Position numbers and translations under genes: made by a program. Positions 38,064 through 46,961 of a DNA stretch of 64,000 nt are shown here, in pieces. The DNA lies in NCBI RefSeq assembly GCF_003385115.1, contig NZ_QUNI01000007.1:124001-188000 (forward strand), read 5' to 3'. Origin of the DNA: Flavobacterium aquicola. Its GTDB lineage: Bacteria; Bacteroidota; Bacteroidia; Flavobacteriales; Flavobacteriaceae. Position 1 is the stretch's first letter. Each line of letters opens with the position of its first letter. The notes beneath the pieces were generated by a model. It was not told the DNA's origin and did no database searches. It worked only from the letters and a program-made list of their open reading frames with translations.

Positions 38064-39167
38064 ATGAAATATACAACACGAAAAAGCGCTATTCTTTTAT
38101 TAAGTGACGGAACTATCTTCCATGGTAAATCGATTGGAATCACTGGAAAAACATTCGGTGAAGTTTGTTTTAATACTGGTATGACTGGATATCAAGAGAT
38201 TTTTACTGATCCTTCATATTTTGGTCAATTGATGGTTGCTACAAATGCTCACATTGGAAATTATGGAGTAAATGATAAAGAAGTTGAATCCAACAGTATA
38301 AAAATTGCTGGATTGGTTTGTAAAAACTTTAGTTTTAATTATTCTAGAACTGATTCATCAGGAAGTTTAGAAGATTATTTTGCAAAACAAAACTTAATTT
38401 GTATTTCTGATGTTGACACACGTGCTTTGGTGAGTTACATACGTGAAAATGGGGCAATGAATGCTGTTATCTGTACAGATGATACTTCTGTTGAAGAATT
38501 GAAGGCGTTATTAGCAGAAGTGCCAGACATGAAAGGATTGGAATTAGCTTCGAAAGTTTCTACATTAGAGCCTTATTTTTATGGAAATGAAAATGCATCT
38601 TATAAAATTGCAGCTTTAGATTTAGGGATAAAAGAAAACATTCTTAGAAACTTGGCCAAAAGAGACTGTTATATTAAAGTTTTTCCATACAATGCTTCTT
38701 ACTCTGAATTAGCATCTTTTAATCCAGACGGTTTTTTCTTGTCTAATGGTCCTGGGGATCCAGATCCTTTGGATAGTGCAATACAAGTTGCAAAAGAAAT
38801 ACTTCAAAATAATAAACCTTTGTTTGGTATTTGTTTAGGACATCAGGTTATTGCTTTGGCAAACGGAGTTTCAACTTATAAAATGTTCAACGGACATAGA
38901 GGAATTAATCATCCTGTAAAAAATATAATTACTGGCCGAGGTGAGATAACTTCTCAAAACCATGGTTTTGCTGTAAATAAAGAAGAATTAGATCAGCATC
39001 CTGATTTAGAAATTACACATTTACATTTAAATGACGGAACTGTAGCAGGGATGCGAATGAAAAATAAAAACTGTTTTTCTGTCCAGTATCACCCAGAAGC
39101 TAGTCCTGGACCGCACGATTCTTCTTATCTTTTTGATCAGTTTATTGAAAATATCAAATCTGTATAA
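38064..39167 (+). CDS. carA: Carbamoyl-phosphate synthase small subunit
   Basis: 367 residues from ATG 38064; an in-frame TTG at 38043 overlaps the promoter and is rejected. An N-terminal CPSase_sm domain (DGTIFHGKSIG, TGMTGYQEIFTDPSY) precedes a class I glutamine amidotransferase domain with the nucleophile Cys in FGICLGHQVIAL and the QYHPEASPGPHD catalytic His/Glu. It supplies ammonia from glutamine to CarB for arginine and pyrimidine synthesis. carB is not adjacent. Confidence 0.97.
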   Translation: MKYTTRKSAILLLSDGTIFHGKSIGITGKTFGEVCFNTGMTGYQEIFTDPSYFGQLMVATNAHIGNYGVNDKEVESNSIKIAGLVCKNFSFNYSRTDSSGSLEDYFAKQNLICISDVDTRALVSYIRENGAMNAVICTDDTSVEELKALLAEVPDMKGLELASKVSTLEPYFYGNENASYKIAALDLGIKENILRNLAKRDCYIKVFPYNASYSELASFNPDGFFLSNGPGDPDPLDSAIQVAKEILQNNKPLFGICLGHQVIALANGVSTYKMFNGHRGINHPVKNIITGRGEITSQNHGFAVNKEELDQHPDLEITHLHLNDGTVAGMRMKNKNCFSVQYHPEASPGPHDSSYLFDQFIENIKSV

Positions 39168-39199
39168 GACTAAAACGTTATCGTTAATAAATAAAATTA

Positions 39200-39237
39200 C
39201 ATTAGTGTTTTAATAATAAAGACTAATGAATTTTTTT
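39200..39237 (+). terminator. Probable terminator after carA
   Basis: CATTAGT (39200-39206) / ACTAATG (39222-39228) with a 15-base loop, followed after AA by seven T residues. The stem is short and AT-rich, so efficiency is uncertain. Confidence 0.5.
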
Positions 39238-39240
39238 ACT

Positions 39241-39248
39241 TAATTTTG
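39241..39248 (+). promoter_or_regulatory. -7 box upstream of eno
   Basis: TAATTTTG matches TAnnTTTG fully, 38 bp before the eno ATG. No TTG is found at the expected -33 distance. Confidence 0.55.
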
Positions 39249-39273
39249 AATAAAATACAAATTAATAACATAA

Positions 39274-40578
<1,305 letters not shown>

Positions 40579-40601
40579 TTGTAATGAATTTGTAGTAATT
40601 G

Positions 40602-40631
40602 AGCCATTCGTCTATGATGAATGGCTTTTTT
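40602..40631 (+). terminator. Terminator of eno
   Basis: Stem AGCCATTC (40602-40609) / GAATGGCT (40619-40626) with a 9-base loop and following T run, 24 bp after the eno stop codon. Confidence 0.9.
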
Positions 40632-40688
40632 ATTGAATTTTTAACAAATTCAATACTTAATAAGTTTTTAAATTACTTAGAAATTACT

Positions 40689-40696
40689 TAGATTTG
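40689..40696 (+). promoter_or_regulatory. -7 box upstream of citrate synthase
   Basis: TAGATTTG is a full match to TAnnTTTG, 35 bp before the ATG. A clear -33 TTG at the right distance is missing. Confidence 0.6.
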
Positions 40697-40731
40697 GTAA
40701 ATTATAAATTAAATTTTATTTCATAAACAAT

Positions 40732-42003
40732 ATGTCAAAAATAGCAATATTAGAAATTGACGGTGAAAAATTTGAGTTGCCTGTTATAGTAGGAAGCGAG
40801 AATGAAGCTGCTGTTGATATTAGTAAATTACGAGATATGTCAGGTGTTATTACACTTGATCCGGGGTATAAAAATTCGGGTGCTTGTAAAAGCGAAATTA
40901 CCTTTTTGGACGGAGAGCTTGGTATTTTACGTTACAGAGGATATTCAATCGAAGATTTGGCTGAAAAATCTCATTTTTTAGAAGTTTCCTATTTAATAAT
41001 TTTTGGTGAATTGCCGTCTGCTGAAAGATTAGAGCAATTTGAAAACGATATCAGAAAACACACTCTGGTAAGTGAGGAAATGAAAATTATCCTTGATGGT
41101 TTTCCAAGAACTGCTCATCCAATGGGAGTATTGTCTGCTTTGACTAGTGCTTTAACAGCTTTTAATCCTAAATCTGTTGATGCAAGCAATGAAAAAGATA
41201 TGTATGATGCGGTTTGTAAAACTATTGCTAAATTTTTAGTTATTGCTACTTGGACATATAGAAAAAGTATGGGGTATCCTTTGAATTATTATGATAATAC
41301 TATAGGGTATGTTGAAAACTTTATGAGTTTGATGTTTAAACTTCCTACAGCTCCATATGTTGCAAATCCAATTATTATTGATGCATTAGATAAATTGTTT
41401 ATTCTTCATGCTGATCATGAGCAAAACTGTTCTACTTCTACAGTTAGAATGGTAGGTTCTTCTCATGCTGGTCTTTTTGCTTCTATTTCTGCAGGTGTTT
41501 CAGCATTATGGGGACCATTGCATGGAGGTGCAAATCAAGCTGTTCTTGAAATGTTAGAAGAAATCCATGCACATGGCGGTGATGCTGATAAATATTTGGC
41601 GAAAGCAAAAGATAAAAATGATTCTTTCAGATTGATGGGCTTTGGACATAGAGTTTATAAAAACTTTGATCCTAGAGCAAAAATCATCAAGAAAGCTGCA
41701 GACGAAGTACTTTCAACTTTAGGAGTTAATGATCCTATTCTTGAAATTGCTAAAAAATTAGAAGCAGCAGCATTGGAAGATGAATATTTCAAGTCAAGAA
41801 ATTTATACCCGAATGTTGATTTTTATTCTGGTATTATTTATAGAGCTTTAGGAATTCCAACTGATATGTTTACCGTATTGTTTGCGATTGGTAGATTACC
41901 AGGCTGGATCGCTCAATGGAAAGAAATGAGAGAAAATAAAGAGCCAATCGGAAGACCTAGACAAGTTTATACAGGTTATCCGTTAAGAGAATATAAGAAA
42001 TAA
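40732..42003 (+). CDS. gltA: Citrate synthase
   Basis: A 423-residue enzyme condensing acetyl-CoA and oxaloacetate at entry to the TCA cycle. Family landmarks: LDPGYKNSGACKSEITFLDGE near the start (key residues LDPG and ITF.DG), active-site His in LHADHEQNCSTS and in WGPLHGGANQAV, GFGHRVYKNFDPRA, and the catalytic Asp region PNVDFYSGI. The length fits the Gram-negative hexameric type. It is flanked by its own promoter and terminator. Confidence 0.97.
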   Translation: MSKIAILEIDGEKFELPVIVGSENEAAVDISKLRDMSGVITLDPGYKNSGACKSEITFLDGELGILRYRGYSIEDLAEKSHFLEVSYLIIFGELPSAERLEQFENDIRKHTLVSEEMKIILDGFPRTAHPMGVLSALTSALTAFNPKSVDASNEKDMYDAVCKTIAKFLVIATWTYRKSMGYPLNYYDNTIGYVENFMSLMFKLPTAPYVANPIIIDALDKLFILHADHEQNCSTSTVRMVGSSHAGLFASISAGVSALWGPLHGGANQAVLEMLEEIHAHGGDADKYLAKAKDKNDSFRLMGFGHRVYKNFDPRAKIIKKAADEVLSTLGVNDPILEIAKKLEAAALEDEYFKSRNLYPNVDFYSGIIYRALGIPTDMFTVLFAIGRLPGWIAQWKEMRENKEPIGRPRQVYTGYPLREYKK

Positions 42004-42023
42004 TAATTCTCCAATAGATTATT

Positions 42024-42056
42024 AAAGCTTCACTTTACTAGTGAAGCTTTTTTTTT
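42024..42056 (+). terminator. Terminator of citrate synthase
   Basis: Stem AAAGCTTCAC (42024-42033) / GTGAAGCTTT (42041-42050) with a 7-base loop, then a T run to 42056. The T run merges with a -7 box (TATCTTTG, 42056-42063) for the next gene. Confidence 0.93.
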
Positions 42057-42063
42057 ATCTTTG
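42056..42063 (+). promoter_or_regulatory. -7 box upstream of the DDAH-like gene
   Basis: TATCTTTG fully matches TAnnTTTG, 15 bp before the ATG at 42079 and directly abutting the preceding terminator. No TTG at -33; the terminator stem occupies that place. Confidence 0.5.
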
Positions 42064-42078
42064 GCAAAATTTATAACA

Positions 42079-42993
42079 ATGCTTAAATTAAATGTTAAGA
42101 ATGAAACTTCAAGATTAAGGGCTGTAGTGTTAGGATCTGCAATTAGCAACGGGCCAACACCAAAAGCAGATGAAGCCTATGATCCAAAATCTTTAGAACA
42201 TATTTTGGCTAATACTTATCCAGTCGAAAGTGATATGATTATTGAGACGGAAGCCTTTAATTCAGTCTTTCAAAAATATGATGTCACAGTTTTACGTCCT
42301 AAAATGATTGAAAACTACAATCAAATATTTGCTAGAGATATTGGTTTTGTGATTGATGATGTATTTATTAAGTCCAATATTTTGCCAGACCGTGAAAGAG
42401 AATTAGATGCTATTCAATTTGTAATTGATCAAATTAATCCTGTAAAAGTGATTCGTCCCCCAGAAGAAGTTCATATCGAAGGAGGCGATGTAATGCTTTG
42501 GAATGATTATATTTTTGTAGGAACCTATAAAGGGAGTGATTATGCGAGCTACATTACCGCAAGGACGAATATGCACGGTGTTAATTTTTTAAAAAAACTA
42601 TTTCCGAATAAAAAAGTAAAAGAATTCGATTTAGTGAAATCCAGAATCGAAGCGCGCGATAATGCACTACATTTAGATTGCTGTTTTCAGCCGGTTGGGA
42701 AAGACAAAGGAATTATTTATAAGAGAGGATTTAGAGAAGAAGCAGATTATATGTTTTTGGTTGATCTTTTTGGTAAAGAAAATCTATTTCATATTACTAG
42801 GGATGAGATGTATAATATGAATTCTAATGTGTTTTCAATAGATACTAATGTGGTAGTTTCTGAGAAAAATTTCACAAGGTTGAATAATTGGCTACGAGCA
42901 AATGGATTTATTGTAGAAGAAATCCCATATGCTGAAATTGCAAAGCAAGAGGGCTTATTAAGATGTTCTACTCTGCCATTAATAAGAGATTAA
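42079..42993 (+). CDS. Amidinotransferase/dimethylarginine dimethylaminohydrolase-like protein
   Basis: 304 residues from ATG 42079; an in-frame TTG at 42061 lies in the promoter. It has the guanidino-modifying enzyme pattern: FARDIG near 90, E134 in HIEGGDVM, H198 in ALHLDCCF and nucleophile candidate C296 in GLLRCSTLPL. Members act on arginine-like guanidines or on citrulline by attack of that Cys. Which substrate is used here cannot be told. A paralogous CtlX-like enzyme follows, so the pair probably serves arginine or citrulline metabolism. Confidence 0.85.
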   Translation: MLKLNVKNETSRLRAVVLGSAISNGPTPKADEAYDPKSLEHILANTYPVESDMIIETEAFNSVFQKYDVTVLRPKMIENYNQIFARDIGFVIDDVFIKSNILPDRERELDAIQFVIDQINPVKVIRPPEEVHIEGGDVMLWNDYIFVGTYKGSDYASYITARTNMHGVNFLKKLFPNKKVKEFDLVKSRIEARDNALHLDCCFQPVGKDKGIIYKRGFREEADYMFLVDLFGKENLFHITRDEMYNMNSNVFSIDTNVVVSEKNFTRLNNWLRANGFIVEEIPYAEIAKQEGLLRCSTLPLIRD

Positions 42994-43011
42994 TAGTCTG
43001 TTTTGAGTTTA

Positions 43012-43033
43012 TATTGTTTAACTTTAAACAATA
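43012..43033. promoter_or_regulatory. 22-bp perfect palindrome upstream of the CtlX-like gene
   Basis: TATTGTTTAA (43012-43021) and TTAAACAATA (43024-43033) with a 2-base centre. A -7-like TACATTTTG overlaps its right end (43032-43040) and a TTG lies inside the left arm (43014-43016). It starts 18 bp after the DDAH-like stop. Either an operator for a repressor or a weak hairpin terminator; the near-zero loop favours a protein-binding site. Confidence 0.5.
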
Positions 43034-43060
43034 CATTTTGAAACAATAAAAAATAAGAAT

Positions 43061-43996
43061 ATGACACAAACAACAAACTCTATTTTGATGATTCGGCCAG
43101 TTGCTTTTCGTATGAATGAGCAAACAGCAGTGAATAATTACTATCAAAAAGTTTTAGATGGTCTTTTGCCTGCAACAGTAAATGCAAAAGCGCAACAGGA
43201 ATTTGATGTTTTTGTTGAAAAGCTTCGCGCAGTTGGGGTAGACGTAACAGTGGTAGATGATATTGAAAATGCAGATACTCCGGACAGTATTTTTCCAAAT
43301 AATTGGATTTCTTTTCATGAGAATGGAGATGTAGCGCTTTATCCAATGTTTGCAGAGAACCGCCGTCAGGAACGCCGTGAGGATATTCTGGACATTCTAG
43401 AAGAAAAAGGATTTATAATCAATAATATTATGGATTATACTTCTGCCGAAGAAGATGGTTTTTTCTTAGAAGGAACTGGAAGTTTATTATTGGATAGAGA
43501 AAACGGTAAGGCATATTGTGCTCTTTCTCCAAGAGCTGATGAGGAATTATTTATTGAATTCTGTGAAGATTTTGAATTTACTCCTGTAATTTTTGAGGCT
43601 TTTCAAACGGTTAATAAGGAGCGAAAGCTAATTTACCATACTAATGTCATGATGTGTCTTGGAGATACATTTGCAGTAATCTGTGCTGATTCTATTGATG
43701 ACAAAAAAGAGCGAAAAATGGTTCTTGACAGCATTAAGGGTGATGAAAAAGAAATTATTCTGATTACCGAAGAGCAAGTGAATAATTTTGCGGGTAATAT
43801 GCTTGAAGTAAAAGGAGCGGATGATAGAAGATATTTAGTAATGAGTGCTTCGGCTCATCAAAGTCTGACTAAAAAACAAATTGCCCAGTTAGAAGAACAT
43901 GTAACTATTTTAAGTTCAAATTTAGATACGATTGAAGCTTGTGGCGGAGGAAGCGCCCGATGTATGATGGCGGAGATTTTTTTGCCAAGAGAATAA
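43061..43996 (+). CDS. ctlX: CtlX-like citrulline/arginine hydrolase of the amidinotransferase superfamily
   Basis: A 311-residue protein. The pattern fits the CtlX family: IRPVAFRMNEQTAVNNYYQ start, FPNNWISFHENG, EGTGSLLLDR, H193 in LIYHTNVMMCLG and C301 in GGGSARCMMAEIF. Family members are linked to citrulline use. It starts 67 bp after a related gene, with a palindrome in between. Family assignment is fairly sure; the reaction in this organism is inferred. Confidence 0.85.
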   Translation: MTQTTNSILMIRPVAFRMNEQTAVNNYYQKVLDGLLPATVNAKAQQEFDVFVEKLRAVGVDVTVVDDIENADTPDSIFPNNWISFHENGDVALYPMFAENRRQERREDILDILEEKGFIINNIMDYTSAEEDGFFLEGTGSLLLDRENGKAYCALSPRADEELFIEFCEDFEFTPVIFEAFQTVNKERKLIYHTNVMMCLGDTFAVICADSIDDKKERKMVLDSIKGDEKEIILITEEQVNNFAGNMLEVKGADDRRYLVMSASAHQSLTKKQIAQLEEHVTILSSNLDTIEACGGGSARCMMAEIFLPRE

Positions 43997-44014
43997 AGAT
44001 AAATTCCAAAAATT

Positions 44015-44054
44015 AAAATCCCAAATTCTATGTTATTGGAATTTGGGATTTTTT
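44015..44054. terminator. Bidirectional terminator between ctlX and marC
   Basis: 14-bp stem AAAATCCCAAATTC (44015-44028) / GAATTTGGGATTTT (44039-44052) with a 10-base loop; T run on the right, A run on the left, so it can serve both convergent genes. Confidence 0.93.
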
Positions 44055-44060
44055 GTGGGA

Positions 44061-44690
44061 TTACATCAAATTGCTTTTGATAATATTAATTAGAGCACTA
44101 ACGATATATTGAATGCCAATTGCGACAACTATAAAACCCACTATTCTAGAAATTGCAACAATACCAGATGCTCCAAGTATTTGTGCTAAATAGTGAGCAC
44201 TTCTTAAAATAATAAAAATAGCAACTGCAATTGCCAATATAGCTATGCTGGCGATAATTAGTTCATTAGTCTCATGATGTTCCTGATAAAAAGCAATTAA
44301 TAAAGATATTGAACCAGGTCCGGCAAGCATTGGAATTGCTAGTGGTGTTAAAGCAATATCATTTCGTTTTTGAGCATCGGTTTCTATCTTTTTATTAATA
44401 CCGCGTTTTTTATTGAATTTACCCGAAAGCAAAGAAAATCCCGAACTTACAATAATTAAGCCTCCTGCAATTCTTAAGGAATCAATACTGATTCCAAAAA
44501 AGCTTAAGACATATTTCCCTATAAAAAATGAAATTATAAGGATTAAAAAAACATTTATGGAAGTCCATAAGGAAATTCGCGAACGTTCTTGTTTGGAATC
44601 ATCTTGCGTCAAGCCTACAAAAATAGGTACTGTTCCAATAGGATTTAATACAGAAAATAAAGCAACAAATAGGTAAATAAATAAATCCAT
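44061..44690 (-). CDS. MarC-family integral membrane protein
   Basis: 209 residues from ATG 44690. A reading from 44738 would add 16 charged residues ahead of the first helix and is less likely. About six transmembrane helices, with the family motifs LFSVLNPIGTVPIFVGLT near the start and TPLAIPMLAGPGSI in the middle. The function of MarC proteins is not settled, and older links to multiple antibiotic resistance were not upheld. No operon partners. Confidence 0.9.
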   Translation of the reverse strand: MDLFIYLFVALFSVLNPIGTVPIFVGLTQDDSKQERSRISLWTSINVFLILIISFFIGKYVLSFFGISIDSLRIAGGLIIVSSGFSLLSGKFNKKRGINKKIETDAQKRNDIALTPLAIPMLAGPGSISLLIAFYQEHHETNELIIASIAILAIAVAIFIILRSAHYLAQILGASGIVAISRIVGFIVVAIGIQYIVSALINIIKSNLM

Positions 44691-44788
44691 CCAGTTTAGT
44701 TTTTTTGATTGTAAAATTACGATTTTCTGTATAATCAATTTTAAATAAGAGTTAGATTATTGTATACTTCAGAAAAAGGCTGTGCTAA

Positions 44789-44815
44789 TAGTGAAATTTA
44801 AGTCACTAGTTTTTT
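44789..44815 (+). terminator. Orphan terminator-like hairpin
   Basis: TAGTGA (44789-44794) / TCACTA (44803-44808) with an 8-base loop, followed by GTTTTTT. On the plus strand no gene lies just upstream, because marC starts at 44690 on the minus strand. It may end a short unannotated RNA or be the remnant of a lost gene. Confidence 0.4.
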
Positions 44816-44900
44816 AGAAGCAGTTTCTTCGAGCTTCAAATTTCTAATGCTGGATACGGGTTTAAAACAACTATTTAGTTAGTGCTTACTTGTTTTTGCT

Positions 44901-44908
44901 TACTTTTG
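44901..44908 (+). promoter_or_regulatory. -7 box upstream of the CoA-binding protein gene
   Basis: TACTTTTG fully matches TAnnTTTG, 19 bp before the ATG. No convincing -33 TTG. Confidence 0.55.
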
Positions 44909-44927
44909 CATTTCATAAAGATTTACA

Positions 44928-45296
44928 ATGACAAAAAATAAAAAAACATTAATTATTGGAGCAACTACAAAGCCAGAAAGGGCCGCTTTTAAAGCAGTTA
45001 ATATGCTTGTTGCAAAAGGACATTCTGTTCTTGCAGTAGGACAGAATGCAGGGGAAGTTGCAGGTGTGAAAATAAATACGAAAGCAATTCCAGTTAAAAA
45101 TATTGATACTATTTCGTTGTACATAAATCCTTCCCGACAAAAAGATTATTATAATTATATTGTAGAAGCTAGTCCTAAACGTGTGTTATTTAACCCAGGA
45201 ACAGAAAATCCAGAGTTTTATCAGCTTTTGGAATTAAACAATATTAAATTTGAGGCTGCCTGTACATTAGTCTTGCTGACTTTAAATAAGTATTAA
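44928..45296 (+). CDS. CoA-binding domain protein (YccU-like)
   Basis: A 122-residue single-domain protein with a Rossmann-type nucleotide-binding start (TLIIGATTKPERAAFKAVNML) and the RVLFNPGTENPEF loop conserved in CoA-binding proteins of the YccU group. The fold matches the N-terminal domain of succinyl-CoA synthetase alpha. The cellular role is unknown. Monocistronic as far as can be seen. Confidence 0.85.
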   Translation: MTKNKKTLIIGATTKPERAAFKAVNMLVAKGHSVLAVGQNAGEVAGVKINTKAIPVKNIDTISLYINPSRQKDYYNYIVEASPKRVLFNPGTENPEFYQLLELNNIKFEAACTLVLLTLNKY

Positions 45297-45455
45297 TTTT
45301 TTTAGAAAATATCTCCAGTCAGTTTCCTTAATTGTGACAACTGGAATATTCATAACAATTTGTATTTCCTTTTTTAAATAGGAATTTGTTTTTTTATAAT
45401 TAGATATTCTTTTTAATTAAGGCTAATTTTGTAAATGACAATTTGTTGAATTGTT

Positions 45456-45463
45456 TACTTTTG
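45456..45463 (+). promoter_or_regulatory. -7 box directly upstream of recR
   Basis: TACTTTTG, full match, with only 5 bases before the recR ATG at 45469. Transcription would start at or very near the A of the start codon, predicting a leaderless mRNA. A -33 TTG at 45429-45431 has a 24-bp spacer, which is long. Confidence 0.6.
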
Positions 45464-45468
45464 TACCC

Positions 45469-46089
45469 ATGGAATTTTCTTCAAAATTAATAGAAAAAGC
45501 AGTTAATGAAATGTCTCAATTGCCTGGAATCGGTAAAAGAACAGCCTTGAGATTGGTTTTGCATATTTTAAAGCAACCTAAAGAGCAAACAGCTTTTTTG
45601 GCTCAAGCATTGGTTACAATGCGTGAGGAAATTAAATATTGCAAAAGCTGTCATAATATATCTGATAAAGAAGTTTGTGAGATTTGTATCAATCCAAGCA
45701 GAAATCATCAAATTATATGTGTAGTAGAAGATATTCGAGATATTATGGCTATCGAGAATACTGGACAATTTAGAGGAATTTACCATGTTTTGGGAGGTAA
45801 AATTTCTCCAATTGATGGAGTAGGACCGAGTCAGCTTACAATTAATGCATTAGTAGAGAAAGCTAAATTAGGTGATGTCGCGGAGATTATTTTTGCATTA
45901 AGTTCCACAATGGAAGGAGATACAACTAATTTTTACATCTATAAACAAATAGCCGATTTAAAGATTGTAGTTTCTACAATTGCAAGAGGAATAGCTGTTG
46001 GAGACGAATTAGAATATGCTGATGAAATTACACTTGGCAGAAGTATACTGCATAGAGTACCTTTTGAAAAATCATTAAAAATTAATTAA
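45469..46089 (+). CDS. recR: Recombination protein RecR
   Basis: 206 residues from ATG 45469; starts further upstream would include the -7 box. A helix-hairpin-helix ([20 protein letters not shown], key PGIGKRTA), a four-Cys zinc finger ([16 protein letters not shown]) and a TOPRIM domain with [13 protein letters not shown] and the Walker-B-like end are all present. RecR works with RecO/RecF to load RecA at gaps. Possibly followed by a weak hairpin at 46094-46111. Confidence 0.97.
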   Translation: MEFSSKLIEKAVNEMSQLPGIGKRTALRLVLHILKQPKEQTAFLAQALVTMREEIKYCKSCHNISDKEVCEICINPSRNHQIICVVEDIRDIMAIENTGQFRGIYHVLGGKISPIDGVGPSQLTINALVEKAKLGDVAEIIFALSSTMEGDTTNFYIYKQIADLKIVVSTIARGIAVGDELEYADEITLGRSILHRVPFEKSLKIN

Positions 46090-46135
46090 AACTGTTATTA
46101 TGCATTATAACTTTTTAATTAAGTAATCTAAAAAC

Positions 46136-46143
46136 TATATTTG
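46136..46143 (+). promoter_or_regulatory. -7 box at the start of the capsule locus
   Basis: TATATTTG fully matches TAnnTTTG, 17 bp before the first ATG of the locus. No TTG at the expected -33 position. Confidence 0.6.
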
Positions 46144-46160
46144 TTATTAAATAAATACGA

Positions 46161-46952
46161 ATGAACAAGCAATTAGTCTATATTTTTTTATTTATCAGTG
46201 TATTATTTACGTCCTGTATTCCAGTAAAAGATTTGGTTTATCTCCAAAAAAAAGATAATTCTACAAAGGAAAATTCGATAGAAAAAATAGAATCAAAACC
46301 CTATCGGTTACAGACCCATGATGTAATAAGTATTTCTATTAAAGCATCAGATCCTAAATTGGTTTCCATTTTTAATCCCAGTGCAAATAGTTCTTCACCA
46401 AGTCATTCTGAATCGGGTCTTTATTTTGATGGTTTTACTGTAGATGATCATGGAAATATTAGAATTCCTGTTTTAGGAGAAATGAATGTTATGGGATTTA
46501 CGCTGGAAGAAGTACGTCTTAGTGTTGAAAAACAATTGCTTGCTGATTACTTTAAGGACGATGCCAGTATTTTTGTTGTAGTAAAATTGGCTGGATTCCG
46601 TTATACAATAAACGGAGAGGTGGGAAGTACAGGAACAAAAACATTATTTCAGGAAAAAGTCAATATTATGGAAGCTGTTGCCAATGCCGGTGATATCAAT
46701 ATTACAGGAGATAGAAAATCAGTAACAATTATACGACAAACTCCCAACGGAACAGAGATGGAAAATCTTGATTTAACCAACATTAATGTAATGAATTCTC
46801 CTTATTATTTTTTACAGCCAAATGATTATGTATATGTAAAACCTCTTAAACAAAAAACTTGGGGTACTGGGAGTACAGGAATTCAGTCGTTGTCAACTAT
46901 TATTACCCTATTATCCTTGCTTTCCACAACTTATTTGTTGCTTAAAAAATAA
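46161..46952 (+). CDS. Wza-like polysaccharide export lipoprotein
   Basis: A 263-residue outer-membrane lipoprotein with lipobox LFTSC19. A polysaccharide-export domain (YRLQTHDVISISI, about 48-150) and one SLBB-like segment (YTINGEVGSTGTKTLFQEKVNIMEAV, key GEVG) follow. A C-terminal hydrophobic helix (IITLLSLLSTTYLLL) could cross the outer membrane. It should form the export pore for the polymer made by this locus. The next gene, a Wzc-like kinase, follows after 9 bp: the normal Wza-Wzc pairing. Confidence 0.93.
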   Translation: MNKQLVYIFLFISVLFTSCIPVKDLVYLQKKDNSTKENSIEKIESKPYRLQTHDVISISIKASDPKLVSIFNPSANSSSPSHSESGLYFDGFTVDDHGNIRIPVLGEMNVMGFTLEEVRLSVEKQLLADYFKDDASIFVVVKLAGFRYTINGEVGSTGTKTLFQEKVNIMEAVANAGDINITGDRKSVTIIRQTPNGTEMENLDLTNINVMNSPYYFLQPNDYVYVKPLKQKTWGTGSTGIQSLSTIITLLSLLSTTYLLLKK

Positions 46953-46961
46953 TACCACAAT

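Noticed and set aside
45297..45455. Weak inverted repeats such as TCCAGT / ACTGGA in the gap before recR
   Set aside because: Six-base arms with a 20-base loop and no other support; not distinguishable from chance.
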